Below are positions 26,880 to 35,675 of a stretch of 64,000 bases of DNA, one piece after another. The stretch lies in NCBI RefSeq assembly GCF_025564065.1, contig NZ_JAMGZK010000053.1, positions 186,001 to 250,000 of the forward strand. The letters are read 5' to 3'. Position numbers and translations under genes: made by a program. How positions within the stretch are numbered: position 1 is the first letter of the stretch; every line of letters begins with the position of its first letter. The notes below the pieces were generated by a model. That model made no database searches. It had not been told where the DNA came from and worked only from the letters and a program-made list of their open reading frames with translations. The stretch is from Silvania hatchlandensis. Its GTDB lineage: Bacteria > Pseudomonadota > Gammaproteobacteria > Enterobacterales > Enterobacteriaceae.

Positions 26880-27503
26880 CTAGCCTGGTAGTTCTACGGA
26901 TTGCAATTTGTCATATTCCCGGATGGCCTGTACCAGGCTCGAGACGCCCAGCTTGAGAAACACCGCCGCCCGGTGCGCTTCTACCGTGCGCGGAGAAAGA
27001 TTCAGCCGCGCGGCGACCTCTTTATTACTGCGCCCGTCCATCAGGGCATGCAGCACTTCGTCCTCGCGGGCGGTGAGCTGGGCAAACAGCGCCCGCACGC
27101 GGGTGGTCTCCTGCCACGCGCCCACGCGCTGCTGGCTCTCTGCCAGCGCCGCGGTGATGGATTCGATCAGCTTGTCGGCATCCAGCGGCTTGGTGAAAAA
27201 CTCATACACCCCGTTGTGAAAGGCGCGACGGCAGGCGTCGATGGTGCCATGCCCGGTCATCAGGATCACCGGCAGCAGCGGCCACGGCCATGCCCCCTCT
27301 TCCAGCCAGGCCAACCCGCCTTTCCCCGGCATGCGCATATCCAGCAGCAGGCAGCCGGTGAGCCCGGTATTGCTGCTGTGCGCCGCCGTAAACGCGGCAA
27401 TGCTGTCGAAGGTGGCGATCTCCCAGTTCATCCCCGACAACAGGAACACCAGCGACTCCCGAACCGACGCATCATCGTCGATAAGGTAAATAACGTTATT
27501 CAT
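26880..27503 (-). CDS. Two-component response regulator, FixJ/NarL type
   Basis: 207-residue regulator. The receiver domain is at residues 1-120 with acidic pocket YLIDDDASV, phosphorylated Asp in CLLLDMRMPG, Thr in ILMTGHG and Lys in FFTKPLDA. The LuxR-type HTH follows at about 140-200 (LTAREDEVLHALMDGRSNKEVAARL). The ATG overlaps the 3' end of the kinase gene by 8 bp, so the two are co-translated partners. Target genes are not evident; the HbpS-like gene and the ABC transporter operon are close candidates. Confidence 0.92.
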   Translation of the reverse strand: MNNVIYLIDDDASVRESLVFLLSGMNWEIATFDSIAAFTAAHSSNTGLTGCLLLDMRMPGKGGLAWLEEGAWPWPLLPVILMTGHGTIDACRRAFHNGVYEFFTKPLDADKLIESITAALAESQQRVGAWQETTRVRALFAQLTAREDEVLHALMDGRSNKEVAARLNLSPRTVEAHRAAVFLKLGVSSLVQAIREYDKLQSVELPG

Positions 27504-28821
27504 ACGTGCGACTCCCCTGGCGAACAAACTGCAGCGTAATCTGTGCCCCACCTTCGGGCGCGTTATTCAGCAAAATAGTGCCATTCATACGGGTCAATAA
27601 CGACTCCGTTAAGGTCATACCCAGCCCAATACCCTCTTTGCGCCCGCTATAAAACGGCATAAAAGCATTTTCTAACGCCTCGGGGGTAAAGCCCGGCCCG
27701 CCGTCGGTCAGGGTCAGCGTGATACGCCCCTCTTCTGCGCGGCTGGTGATGTGCACCCAGCCTGCGGGTCTGTCCTGCTGAGCCTGAATGGCATTGCTGA
27801 GAAGATTGTGCAGCACCTGCTCCAGCCACAGCCGGTCTGCCTGGATCGTTTTCGCGTCCGGGGCGAAGTCATGGGTAACACGGATGTGCTTCGCGGTGCG
27901 TTCATGCTCCAGCAAATTGCCAACATGTTGCCAGCATTCGGCCAGATCGACCTCGCGCAGGGTCACCTCTTCCTGGGCGACATGCTCGCGAAAGCGCGTC
28001 AACAGGGCGTTAATCCGCTGGGTCTGAATCAGGGCAGCGCCCAGCGCCTGCGCGACCACCTCGGGATTGCCCTGCCCCAGCTGGCGCTGCGCGCCCTGAA
28101 TCCAGGTCTGCACCGCCGTCAGCGGCTGATTGATCTCATGCACGATACCGGCGGTGATCTCGCCCAGGGTGTTGAGTCGGGCATGTTGATAATACCGGGC
28201 GCGGTGGTCGGCATGTTGCCGCTGCGTTCGCTGCCAGACGATGGCGCCAGCCGCCGCAGTGACTATCGCCCAGCCGAGAAACAGCAGCACGAAAGGCAGC
28301 AGCGGGATCTGCCCCCAGGCGGGTTGGGCACTGGCTGCAAGCGTAAACGGCTGGGTATGCTGCGAAAACTGCCGCTGCCAGTGCCAGAAGGCTTCCGACT
28401 GAACCGGCGGTGTGCCGTCGAGGTGCAGGCTGATATGGGTAAAGCGTGGGTTGCCGTGAAGCACCGTTTGTGGGTCAATCAGCACCCGGATCTGCCGCCA
28501 GGGGTTATACAGCCAGTACTGCTCACCTTCGGCAGGCTCCACCCGCGCGGCGTCGAGCGCACGACCAGTGGTCTTTTGCAGGGTGACGATTTGCGGGAAT
28601 TTTTTGCGTAGCGCGGCCAGATCTTCATCGCCATTGAGCAGGGGGAGGATCGATTCATTTTGCGTGAGCATCGCCCCCACCTCCGCGAAGGCGGTGGCAA
28701 ACTGCTGATCCAGCACCCAGAACTGGCGGCGGATCTGTTCGGCATACAGCAACGCGCTGCTGAGCAGGAAGAGCAGTAACCCGAGGAGGATCCCGCGTTG
28801 TATAAAATGTTTGTTGTTCAT
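27496..28821 (-). CDS. Membrane sensor histidine kinase
   Basis: 441-residue kinase. Membrane span 1 is near residues 10-27 and span 2 near 175-195, enclosing a periplasmic sensor of about 145 residues with no recognised fold. The H-box is ITAGIVHEINQPLTAVQ, the N-box LLSNAIQAQ, and the G-boxes TDGGPGF and GIGLGMTL, of the NtrB/FixL-like HPK4 type. The start MNNKHFIQRG puts span 1 at the N-terminus; an in-frame start at 28911 would place a perfect 16-bp palindrome inside the gene. It overlaps its response regulator gene. Confidence 0.88.
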   Translation of the reverse strand: MNNKHFIQRGILLGLLLFLLSSALLYAEQIRRQFWVLDQQFATAFAEVGAMLTQNESILPLLNGDEDLAALRKKFPQIVTLQKTTGRALDAARVEPAEGEQYWLYNPWRQIRVLIDPQTVLHGNPRFTHISLHLDGTPPVQSEAFWHWQRQFSQHTQPFTLAASAQPAWGQIPLLPFVLLFLGWAIVTAAAGAIVWQRTQRQHADHRARYYQHARLNTLGEITAGIVHEINQPLTAVQTWIQGAQRQLGQGNPEVVAQALGAALIQTQRINALLTRFREHVAQEEVTLREVDLAECWQHVGNLLEHERTAKHIRVTHDFAPDAKTIQADRLWLEQVLHNLLSNAIQAQQDRPAGWVHITSRAEEGRITLTLTDGGPGFTPEALENAFMPFYSGRKEGIGLGMTLTESLLTRMNGTILLNNAPEGGAQITLQFVRQGSRTYE

Positions 28822-28898
28822 CCGCTTAACTGGCGTCAGTGAGGTCGTCAGAAACCTTAGCAGGTTGCGGAGCCAGGGACAAAACGAAGGCGTGATTT

Positions 28899-28914
28899 TG
28901 GATGTTAACATCCA
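28899..28914. promoter_or_regulatory. 16-bp perfect palindrome upstream of the kinase gene
   Basis: TGGATGTTAACATCCA is self-complementary over all 16 bases and lies 78 bp upstream of the kinase ATG. It is a possible operator for the encoded regulator. Confidence 0.4.
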
Positions 28915-28971
28915 GTTTAGTGGTTAAGCACGCACACCTCGTTCCAGTAGGTTTCCCGCACCAGGCGGTGT

Positions 28972-29139
28972 TCAGCGTTGCGTTTGGTCATAAAACCACT
29001 CCGGATCGATAGTGGCAATGTCCACGCCGTACAGGCTGGCAGCAGGCAAGATCGACTCCAGAACACGTTGCGCACTGTTCTCCGCACCCTCGGTTCGACC
29101 CGCAAATAACCGTCGTAACGTACTCAGTAATTTTCCCAT
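28972..29139 (-). CDS. Small protein, function unknown (55 aa)
   Basis: 55-residue ORF opening MGKLLSTLRRLFAGR and ending DPEWFYDQTQR. It has an amphipathic basic N-terminus, an Ala/Ser/Glu middle and an acidic aromatic tail. AGAGGAAAC lies upstream at a suitable distance. It sits upstream of the kinase gene on the same strand and is divergent from the ABC transporter. No family was recognised. A basic amphipathic helix followed by an acidic tail could suit membrane association; this is inference. Confidence 0.45.
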   Translation of the reverse strand: MGKLLSTLRRLFAGRTEGAENSAQRVLESILPAASLYGVDIATIDPEWFYDQTQR

Positions 29140-29380
29140 TGCCTGTTTCCTCTGTGTTCAGCCTGAGTTCAGTAAACCTGCAATGTGGCACAAAGGGAAA
29201 TGCGAATACCGGCAGAGAATGTGCGCAAACTGCAAAAGCCCGCCAGCCGTTTACTTACGTGTAACACACTGTTCACTAATCACTTTTTTCATATAGCAAA
29301 GACATTTTTCTTATTTGGTCGGACGTAACGGGTATGGGAGCGTAACAGGACAAAACCAAAACAGAGAGGCAGGGATATTT

Positions 29381-30199
29381 ATGGCAATACACACAAAACT
29401 GGCGCTGGCACTCGGTCTGCTGACCGCAGGCGGCCTGATTTCAACCCAGGCGCAGGCGGATCAGCTGGCGGATATTAAAGCCGCCGGAGTGGTCAAAGTA
29501 GCCACCTTCGATGCCAACCCGCCGTTCGGATCGGTGGATGCTAAAAGCCACGACATTGTCGGTTACGACGTTGATTTCGCCAACGCACTGGCAAAAGCGT
29601 TGGGGGTAAAGCTCGAGTTAGTCGCCACTAACCCAGCAAACCGTATTCCGCTGCTGCAGTCCGGTAAAGCGGACCTGATCGTGGCGGACATCACCATCAC
29701 CCCGGAGCGCGCGCAGGTAATCGATTTTTCCACTCCTTACTTTGTGACCGGCCAGCAGTTCCTGGTTCCGGCCAGCGGCGCGGATAAGCTGGATGCCTAC
29801 AGCAAGGCGCGCATTGGCGCCGTTAAAGGCACTACCGGTGAACAGGCCCTGCATCAGCGCTTCCCGCAGTCCCGGGTGCTGTCTTATGACGATATTCCGC
29901 TGGCGCTGACCGCGTTGCGCAACGGTAACGTGCAGGCGATCACTCAGGACAGCACCATTCTGGCGGGTCTGCTGGCCCAGGCGCCGGATAAGGCCAGCTT
30001 CAAAATTCTGCCCGACCTGCTGAGTAAAGAGGAGATCGGCGTCGGGGTGAAAAAAGGCGAAACCGCGCTGCTGAAGGTGGTCAACGATGAGCTGGTGAAA
30101 CTGGAAGGCAGCGGCGACGCGGCGAAGATTTACGACGTCTGGTTTGGCCCGCAGACCGCCTCCCCGCAACCGCGTGCCTTTAAAATAGAAGCCCAGTGA
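29381..30199 (+). CDS. Amino-acid ABC transporter, periplasmic binding protein
   Basis: 272-residue family-3 solute-binding protein. The signal peptide is [18 protein letters not shown] through AQA, with mature start near DQLADIK. Family hallmarks are [31 protein letters not shown] and [15 protein letters not shown]. It binds a polar amino acid; which one is not clear, but GltI/GlnH/HisJ-like. GGCAGGGA precedes the ATG. First gene of a four-gene operon (binding protein, ATPase, two permeases). Confidence 0.9.
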   Translation: MAIHTKLALALGLLTAGGLISTQAQADQLADIKAAGVVKVATFDANPPFGSVDAKSHDIVGYDVDFANALAKALGVKLELVATNPANRIPLLQSGKADLIVADITITPERAQVIDFSTPYFVTGQQFLVPASGADKLDAYSKARIGAVKGTTGEQALHQRFPQSRVLSYDDIPLALTALRNGNVQAITQDSTILAGLLAQAPDKASFKILPDLLSKEEIGVGVKKGETALLKVVNDELVKLEGSGDAAKIYDVWFGPQTASPQPRAFKIEAQ

Positions 30200-30200
30200 T

Positions 30201-31016
30201 ATGTTCTCCGGTCTCTTTTCCTCCTCCGCGGCCGATGCCGCGGATTTTGCGCATCTGGCGCAGGCCAGCGTTACCTTTTGCGATGTGGTGAAACGCTACG
30301 GCGATCGCCCGGTGCTGAAAGGTATCAACCTCAGCGTCACGCCCGGAGAGGTGGTGGCGATCCTCGGCCCCTCCGGCTCCGGTAAATCCAACCTGATTCG
30401 CCTGATCAACCAGCTCGAAACCTTAACCTCCGGCGAGATCCTGATTGACGGAAAACCCACCCGTCAGCTCAGTCGCCGGGCATTGCGGCAGTTGCGTAGC
30501 CGGGTCGGATTCGTGTTTCAGCAGTTTAATCTCTACAGCCATCTGACGGCCCGGCAAAACATCACCCTGGCGCTGGAGCAGGTTCACGGCTGGCCGTCTG
30601 CGCAGGCGCACACCCGGGCCGACGCCCTGCTCAGCCAGGTGGGGATGGCAGACAAAGCCGAACAGTATCCCGATACCCTCTCCGGCGGGCAGCAGCAGCG
30701 GGTGGCAATTGCCCGGGCGCTGGCCTCCTCGCCGCAGATAATTCTATTCGATGAACCCACCTCGGCGCTCGATCCCGAGATGATTGGCGAGGTGCTGCTG
30801 GTGATGAAAGCCCTCGCTCATAGCGGGATCACCATGATTGTTGTCACCCACGAGATGCAGTTCGCCCGCGAGATCGCCGATCGGGTGGTGTTTATCGATG
30901 GTGGACAGATTCTGGAAGTGGCGCCGCCCGAGCAGTTCTTTCAGCATCCCAGCCATCCGCGCGCCCGGCGTTTTCTGCAGAAGGTGCTTAACCCACTTCA
31001 TCAGGACGCGGTGTAA
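30201..31016 (+). CDS. Amino-acid ABC transporter ATPase
   Basis: 271-residue ABC ATPase of the polar-amino-acid (PAAT) family. Walker A is GPSGSGKSN, the signature LSGGQQQR, Walker B IILFDEP, and the switch His is in VVTHEMQFA. Walker A has Asn where the family usually has Thr (GKST); the Mg-binding Ser after Lys is kept, so activity is probably retained. An N-terminal extension of about 25 residues precedes the ABC domain. It begins 1 bp after the binding-protein stop and ends in TAATG with the next gene. Confidence 0.92.
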   Translation: MFSGLFSSSAADAADFAHLAQASVTFCDVVKRYGDRPVLKGINLSVTPGEVVAILGPSGSGKSNLIRLINQLETLTSGEILIDGKPTRQLSRRALRQLRSRVGFVFQQFNLYSHLTARQNITLALEQVHGWPSAQAHTRADALLSQVGMADKAEQYPDTLSGGQQQRVAIARALASSPQIILFDEPTSALDPEMIGEVLLVMKALAHSGITMIVVTHEMQFAREIADRVVFIDGGQILEVAPPEQFFQHPSHPRARRFLQKVLNPLHQDAV

Positions 31017-31783
31017 TGCCCGCCCTTGACTGGCAAGGGGTGCTGACCGGTCAGCCCTTGCAGTGGATCCTGTCCGGTTTCTTAACCACCTTGTGGGTGA
31101 CGCTGGCGGGCGCGCTGGTCGCCAGCCTTCTCACCCTTGCCTGCCTCGGATTGCGCCTTACCGGGGGCCGCCTCGGTACTGCCGTCGTCGCCGCCTGGGT
31201 CTCGCTGTTTCGCAATACGCCCCTGCTGGTGCAGCTCCTGTTCTGGTATTTTGCCGCCTGGAATGGCCTGCCGCAGGCCTTTCGCGCGGTAGTGATGGCC
31301 GATCACCCCTGGTCGGTGCTGCCGGGTAACGTCTGGTGGTTCACGCCGGAGTTTCTCTGCTCCGCCTGGGGCCTGGGGGTCTTTACCTCGGCGTTTTTAA
31401 CCGAAGAGGTCACCGCCGGACTGCGGGCGGTCTCCAGCGGACAGCGGGAGGCGGCGCTGGCTCAGGGTTTCTCGTCCTGGCGGTTACTGCGCCATATTCT
31501 GCTGCCGCAGGGGTTGGCCAACGCCTGGCAGCCGGTGGTGGGTCAGTACCTTAATCTGATGAAGCTCTCGTCGCTCGCGAGCGGCATCGGCTTTGCCGAA
31601 CTCACCTATCAGGTGCGCCAGATCGAAAGCTATAACGCCCACGCGCTGGAAGCCTTCAGCGTGGGCACGGCGCTGTACCTGCTGACCGGCATCGCGCTGG
31701 GCTTACTGCTCACAAAGCTGGGCCCCACGCCCGCGCGGCGGCGTAAAACAAACACCGAGTTAAGGAGTGAAGAGCCATGTTAG
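31016..31783 (+). CDS. Amino-acid ABC transporter permease 1
   Basis: 255-residue His/Glu/Gln/Arg/opine-type permease with about five membrane helices. The N-terminal helix lies in WILSGFLTTLWVTLAGALVAS, and the EAA motif for ATPase contact is SSGQREAALAQGFSSWRLLR. The start codon overlaps the ATPase stop (TAATG), and the 3' end overlaps permease 2 by 7 bp. It pairs with permease 2 to form the heterodimeric channel. Confidence 0.9.
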   Translation: MPALDWQGVLTGQPLQWILSGFLTTLWVTLAGALVASLLTLACLGLRLTGGRLGTAVVAAWVSLFRNTPLLVQLLFWYFAAWNGLPQAFRAVVMADHPWSVLPGNVWWFTPEFLCSAWGLGVFTSAFLTEEVTAGLRAVSSGQREAALAQGFSSWRLLRHILLPQGLANAWQPVVGQYLNLMKLSSLASGIGFAELTYQVRQIESYNAHALEAFSVGTALYLLTGIALGLLLTKLGPTPARRRKTNTELRSEEPC

Positions 31784-32457
31784 CCGGGTTTAGCGTGATT
31801 ACCGACAACCTTGATTATCTGCTGTGGGGACGCATAAGCGCCGGGCAACCCGGCGGCGTGCTGCTGACCCTGCTGATGGCCTTTGGCGTGGCGGCGCTGG
31901 CGCTCCCGGCCGGGATTGCGCTGGCGGGCCTCGCCTGGCGTTACCCGGGCGTCATTCGCCAGACCCTGTTTGCGTGGGCAGAGCTGATTCGCGGGATCCC
32001 GCTGATATTTGTTATTTTCTGGATGTGGTATCTGCTGCCGCTGATGACCGGGGGCGATCTGCCCGGCGCCTTGACCGTGACGCTGGCGCTGGCGTGGTTT
32101 ACCGCGGCGGCGGTGATGCATTCGGTGCTGGCGGGGCTGCGCGCATTGCCTGTCGGGCAGTATGAGGCGGCGCAGTCGCAGGGGTTTGGCGCACTGCAGA
32201 CCCTGTGGCATCTGCTGCTGCCGCAAGTGTTGCGCAATACATTGCCGTCGCTGTCGGGGATTTTTATCAGCCTGCTGAAGGACACCTCGCTGGCTTTTAT
32301 TGTCAACGTGCCGGAGCTGACTACCGTCGCCGGACAGGTTAACAACCGGGTACAGATTTACCCGGCGGCTATTTTTATCTTTACGGGGCTGGTCTATTAC
32401 CTGCTGTGCTGCACCGTTGAGCAGCTGGCAAAACGCATTACCCGGCCAGCGCTTTAA
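31777..32457 (+). CDS. Amino-acid ABC transporter permease 2
   Basis: 226-residue permease of the same family. Its EAA motif reads LPVGQYEAAQSQGFGALQ, and FAWAELIRGIPLIFVIFW is the typical helix after the N-terminal span. TAAGGAG precedes the ATG. The 3' end overlaps the convergent fumD by 20 bp. Last gene of the ABC operon. Confidence 0.9.
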   Translation: MLAGFSVITDNLDYLLWGRISAGQPGGVLLTLLMAFGVAALALPAGIALAGLAWRYPGVIRQTLFAWAELIRGIPLIFVIFWMWYLLPLMTGGDLPGALTVTLALAWFTAAAVMHSVLAGLRALPVGQYEAAQSQGFGALQTLWHLLLPQVLRNTLPSLSGIFISLLKDTSLAFIVNVPELTTVAGQVNNRVQIYPAAIFIFTGLVYYLLCCTVEQLAKRITRPAL

Positions 32458-32647
32458 CCACCGTTTCCATCGCCTGAGTCGTTAATTCACTGCGTGGCAC
32501 GCGCTGGTTCGCCAGCGCGGTGCGGACGACTCCCGCGATCACGATATGCTTGGGCTCCTGCCCCAGGTCGCGCATCTCAAGAACGACTTTGCCCACCACA
32601 CGACACATCTCCTGATACAGCGCTTCGTCTTTGGTCACATTGCCCAT
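32438..32647 (-). CDS. fumD: Fumarase D
   Basis: 69-residue protein matching K-12 FumD (YdhZ) almost residue for residue: MGNVTKDEALYQEMCRVV, then KHIVIAGVVRTALAN. FumD has been reported to have weak fumarase activity in E. coli. The ATG at 32647 gives the K-12 length. It marks the return to K-12 gene order after the accessory block; in K-12 it is next to pykF, whereas here a MetNIQ-like operon lies between. Confidence 0.92.
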   Translation of the reverse strand: MGNVTKDEALYQEMCRVVGKVVLEMRDLGQEPKHIVIAGVVRTALANQRVPRSELTTQAMETVVKALAG

Positions 32648-32701
32648 TACTTTCACTCCGTTGCCTAAAACGTCAGCTTAATAGATTCACCGGCCGTATA
32701 C

Positions 32702-32733
32702 AAAAAAGAAGCCCGGCGAGAAACTCGCCGGGC
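32702..32733 (-). terminator. Terminator of the metNIQ-like operon
   Basis: GCCCGGCGAG, an AAA loop and the complement, followed on the minus strand by TTCTTTTTTG. Confidence 0.88.
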
Positions 32734-32754
32734 CTGGGAAAAAGCATCCGTGAA

Positions 32755-33567
32755 TCAGTTATTAACCGGGATCACCGCGCCTTTGTATTTGGTGCGGATC
32801 CACTCCTGAATCTCTTTGGAGTGCAGGACGTTCACCAGGGCTACGATGTCTTTTTTCTTCTCGTCGCCACGGTGTACGGTAATGATGTTGGCGTACGGGT
32901 TGTTTTCACCGCTTTCGACCGCAATCGGATCGTGAACCGGGTCGAGACCGGCGTCGATGGCGTAGTTAGCGTTGATCACCACCGCCGCGCCTTCGTCGTT
33001 GTTATACATCTGCGGCAGCAGCGCGGCTTCGACGTTCGGCGTGAACTGCAGTTTTTTCGGGTTCTCGACAATGTCGCTGATGCGTGCGGTCACTTTGTCG
33101 ATGCCCGGCTTCAGCTTGATCACGCCCTCTTTCTCGAAGATAGAGAGGATACGACCCTCTTCGGATACCGCATCACGCATGATGATTTTGCCGCCTTCCG
33201 GCAGATCTTTCAGCGATTTGAATTTTTTAGAGTAAATACCGATCGGCTCGATGTGGATCACACCGGCGCTGACAAAATCATAGGTCTTATCGCCAGCGTG
33301 ATCTTTCAGGACGCTGTTCAGATAAGGAATGTGCTGGAAGTAGTTGGCGTCGATGTCACGACCCGCCAGCGCGGTGTTCGGCAGGATGTAATCCTGGAAC
33401 GGTTTGATCTCCAGATCGATACCCTGTTTAGCGAGGATAGGCTTCGCCTGCTCGAGGATTTCGGCGTGCGGCGTATTGGACGCGCCCACGGTCAGAGTAT
33501 CAGCCCAGGAGGCAAAGCTCAGGGCGCTCAGGGTTGCTGCGGCGATCAACGTCAGTGTTTTTTTCAT
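32755..33567 (-). CDS. MetQ/NlpA-family substrate-binding protein, not a lipoprotein
   Basis: 270-residue NlpA/MetQ-family binding protein of a methionine-type ABC importer. Family segments include TLTVGASNTPHAEILEQAKP, DANYFQHIPYL and QMYNNDEGAAVVINANYA. The signal peptide MKKTLTLIAAATLSALSFASWA lacks the lipobox Cys found in E. coli MetQ, so it should be a free periplasmic protein. Last gene of an operon transcribed metN-, metI-, metQ-like. The substrate may be methionine or another small molecule. Confidence 0.88.
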   Translation of the reverse strand: MKKTLTLIAAATLSALSFASWADTLTVGASNTPHAEILEQAKPILAKQGIDLEIKPFQDYILPNTALAGRDIDANYFQHIPYLNSVLKDHAGDKTYDFVSAGVIHIEPIGIYSKKFKSLKDLPEGGKIIMRDAVSEEGRILSIFEKEGVIKLKPGIDKVTARISDIVENPKKLQFTPNVEAALLPQMYNNDEGAAVVINANYAIDAGLDPVHDPIAVESGENNPYANIITVHRGDEKKKDIVALVNVLHSKEIQEWIRTKYKGAVIPVNN

Positions 33568-33593
33568 GATGTGGTTCCTGTGTGTTTGTATTA

Positions 33594-34262
33594 TTAGCGT
33601 TTGTCTAAGACGGAAGTAATGGCATCGCCGCAGAGCTGGATAATGAAAACGATGATCAAAATGGTCACCGTTGCCACCAGCGTGACATCACCATGGTTGC
33701 GCTGGAATCCTTCCAGATAAGCCAGATTCCCCAGACCACCTGCGCCAATCACCCCCGCCATGGCGCTGTAGCTGACCAGGGCAATAAGCGTGACCGTAAT
33801 ACCTGACACTAGCGCAGGCGATGACTCTGGCAGTAAAACCCGAAAAATTAAGGTGCTCAGCCGGGCGCCCATCGAACGGGTCGCCTCAATCACCCCTTTG
33901 TCCACTTCACGCAGGGCGATCTCTACCAGCCGGGCGTAGAACGGCGCGGCCCCGACAATCAGCGCCGGCAGCGCCGCGTTAGCGCCCAGAATGGTGCCGA
34001 CCACGGTTTTGGTAAACGGGATCAGCAGCACGATCAGAATGATGAACGGGATGGAACGAAACACGTTCACCACAATGGAGATGAAGCTGTAGAGCGCGCG
34101 GTTGTGGAACAGTCCGCCGCGGGCGGTTAAAAACAGCGCCAGACCCAATACCAGCCCCAGCACGAAAGTCGCAATACCCGAGAGCGCGGTCATGTACAGC
34201 GTCTCCAGCGTAGCCGCCCACAGTTGGTCCCATTTCAGATGCGGAAAAAGAGTCTCAGCCAT
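33594..34262 (-). CDS. MetI-like ABC transporter permease
   Basis: 222-residue D-methionine-type permease with about five membrane spans. Family segments are YMTALSGIATFVLGLVLG, NVFRSIPFIILIVLLIPFT and the EAA-type loop IEATRSMGARLSTLIFRVLLP. The start overlaps the ATPase gene by 8 bp. It works with the adjacent ATPase and binding protein. Confidence 0.9.
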   Translation of the reverse strand: MAETLFPHLKWDQLWAATLETLYMTALSGIATFVLGLVLGLALFLTARGGLFHNRALYSFISIVVNVFRSIPFIILIVLLIPFTKTVVGTILGANAALPALIVGAAPFYARLVEIALREVDKGVIEATRSMGARLSTLIFRVLLPESSPALVSGITVTLIALVSYSAMAGVIGAGGLGNLAYLEGFQRNHGDVTLVATVTILIIVFIIQLCGDAITSVLDKR

Positions 34263-35277
34263 GCTTAATTACCTCGCCTTCAATATCACTGTTCTGCACA
34301 TCGGCGAGGATATTGTTCAGTTGTTCTTCCGTGGCCACCACGTGCAGCCACAGCTGGCCGAAAACGCCGTGAGCGGTTTGGGTCATTTTTCCGTGCAGAA
34401 TGTTAAACGGCAGGCCGTAGCGCAGCGTCAGTTCGCCGACAATCGGCTTATGGGTACTGTGTCCGGTAAAGGTCAGTTTGATGACGGTGCCTTCCAGATC
34501 CTTCGCCAGCTCGCTGTTAAAGGTCTCTTCTTCGGCGTACTGACTCACCTGGCGGACAAACTGTTGGGTAATAGCCTGCTGCGGATGGGTAAATACCTGC
34601 AGCACTTCGCCCTCTTCCACCACTTTGCCGTTTTCCATTACCGCCACGCGGTCGCAAATTTTACGCACCACATGCATCTCATGGGTGATGAGGACAATGG
34701 TCAGGCCGAAGCGGCGGTTAATATCCAGCAGCAGGTCGAGGATCTGATCGGTGGTCTGCGGATCCAGCGCCGAGGTGGCTTCATCGCAGAGCAGGACGTC
34801 AGGATTGTTCGCCAGCGCACGGGCAATACCGACACGCTGTTTTTGTCCGCCGCTCAACTGGGACGGGTACGCCTGTTCGCGCCCTTTCAGGCCGACCAGC
34901 TCCACCAGCTCGGCGACGCGGGCTTTGATTTTGGCTTTTGGCACGCCGGCAATTTGCATCGAGAACGCAATGTTTTCATTAACCGTACGCGACCACAGCA
35001 GGTTGAAGTGCTGAAATACCATGCTGATTTTCAGTCGAGCCTGGCGCAGGGCCTCGCCCTTTGCGGCAGAAATGTCGTGACCATTAATGGTGACGCTGCC
35101 GGTAGTCGGCTTTTCCAGGCCATTCAGCAGGCGAATTAAGGTACTTTTTCCGGCGCCGCTGTAGCCAATAATGCCGTAAATTTGCCCCTGCTCTATGGCG
35201 AGGTTCACGCTATCAACGGCCGTCAGCGCCACTTTTCCGTTGTCAAAAATCTTCGAAATATTCCTGAGAACAATCAT
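34255..35277 (-). CDS. MetN-like ABC transporter ATPase
   Basis: 340-residue ATPase of the methionine uptake family. Walker A is GYSGAGKST, the signature LSGGQKQR, Walker B VLLCDEATSALDP, and the switch His is in LITHEMHVV. The C-terminal NIL domain (about residues 265-340; LEGTVIKLTFTGHS, LTLRYGLPFNILHGKM) is the ligand-sensing ACT-like domain of MetN. The start MIVLRNISKIF matches the family; upstream in-frame codons are unsupported. The sequence is clearly diverged from E. coli MetN, indicating a second Met-type system. Confidence 0.9.
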   Translation of the reverse strand: MIVLRNISKIFDNGKVALTAVDSVNLAIEQGQIYGIIGYSGAGKSTLIRLLNGLEKPTTGSVTINGHDISAAKGEALRQARLKISMVFQHFNLLWSRTVNENIAFSMQIAGVPKAKIKARVAELVELVGLKGREQAYPSQLSGGQKQRVGIARALANNPDVLLCDEATSALDPQTTDQILDLLLDINRRFGLTIVLITHEMHVVRKICDRVAVMENGKVVEEGEVLQVFTHPQQAITQQFVRQVSQYAEEETFNSELAKDLEGTVIKLTFTGHSTHKPIVGELTLRYGLPFNILHGKMTQTAHGVFGQLWLHVVATEEQLNNILADVQNSDIEGEVIKHG

Positions 35278-35628
35278 TCTTATTGTTATCCGTGCCGCAT
35301 TTAGCGGTTTAGCAGTATGGATGTCCAAATGATAGTAAGCACAGGTTATCATTTTTTGAATGAATAAAAAGGAATAAACATATAACTGAAAACCATATAT
35401 TGCGTGCCGACTGGGACAATGCCCACCTGCAGTAAATAGCTGATTTTCAGTAATGAATAGTCATCTGGCGCAAATGATCGGCATCGTGTTGCGCAACGTT
35501 CAACAAAAAAAGCAAAATCCAACACGAAAGTTTAGGTTTTTGGCTGCGGTTTTACTTAGCGTCGCCCTCCTCGGTAAGAACCTTAACGCATTGATAACAA
35601 TCCCTTGTGAAACTGCACATAAAATTTT

Positions 35629-35644
35629 TGAAACGCTGTTTTCA
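35629..35644 (+). promoter_or_regulatory. Probable Cra (FruR) site of pykF
   Basis: TGAAACGCTGTTTTCA carries the TGAAWCGNT half of the Cra consensus, 26 bp upstream of a TATAAT. Cra represses pykF in E. coli. Confidence 0.5.
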
Positions 35645-35669
35645 TTTTCCTTTTGCGTATTTTTCAGCG

Positions 35670-35675
35670 TATAAT
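35670..35675 (+). promoter_or_regulatory. -10 box of the pykF promoter
   Basis: TATAAT downstream of the Cra-like site. The -35 is weak. Confidence 0.55.
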
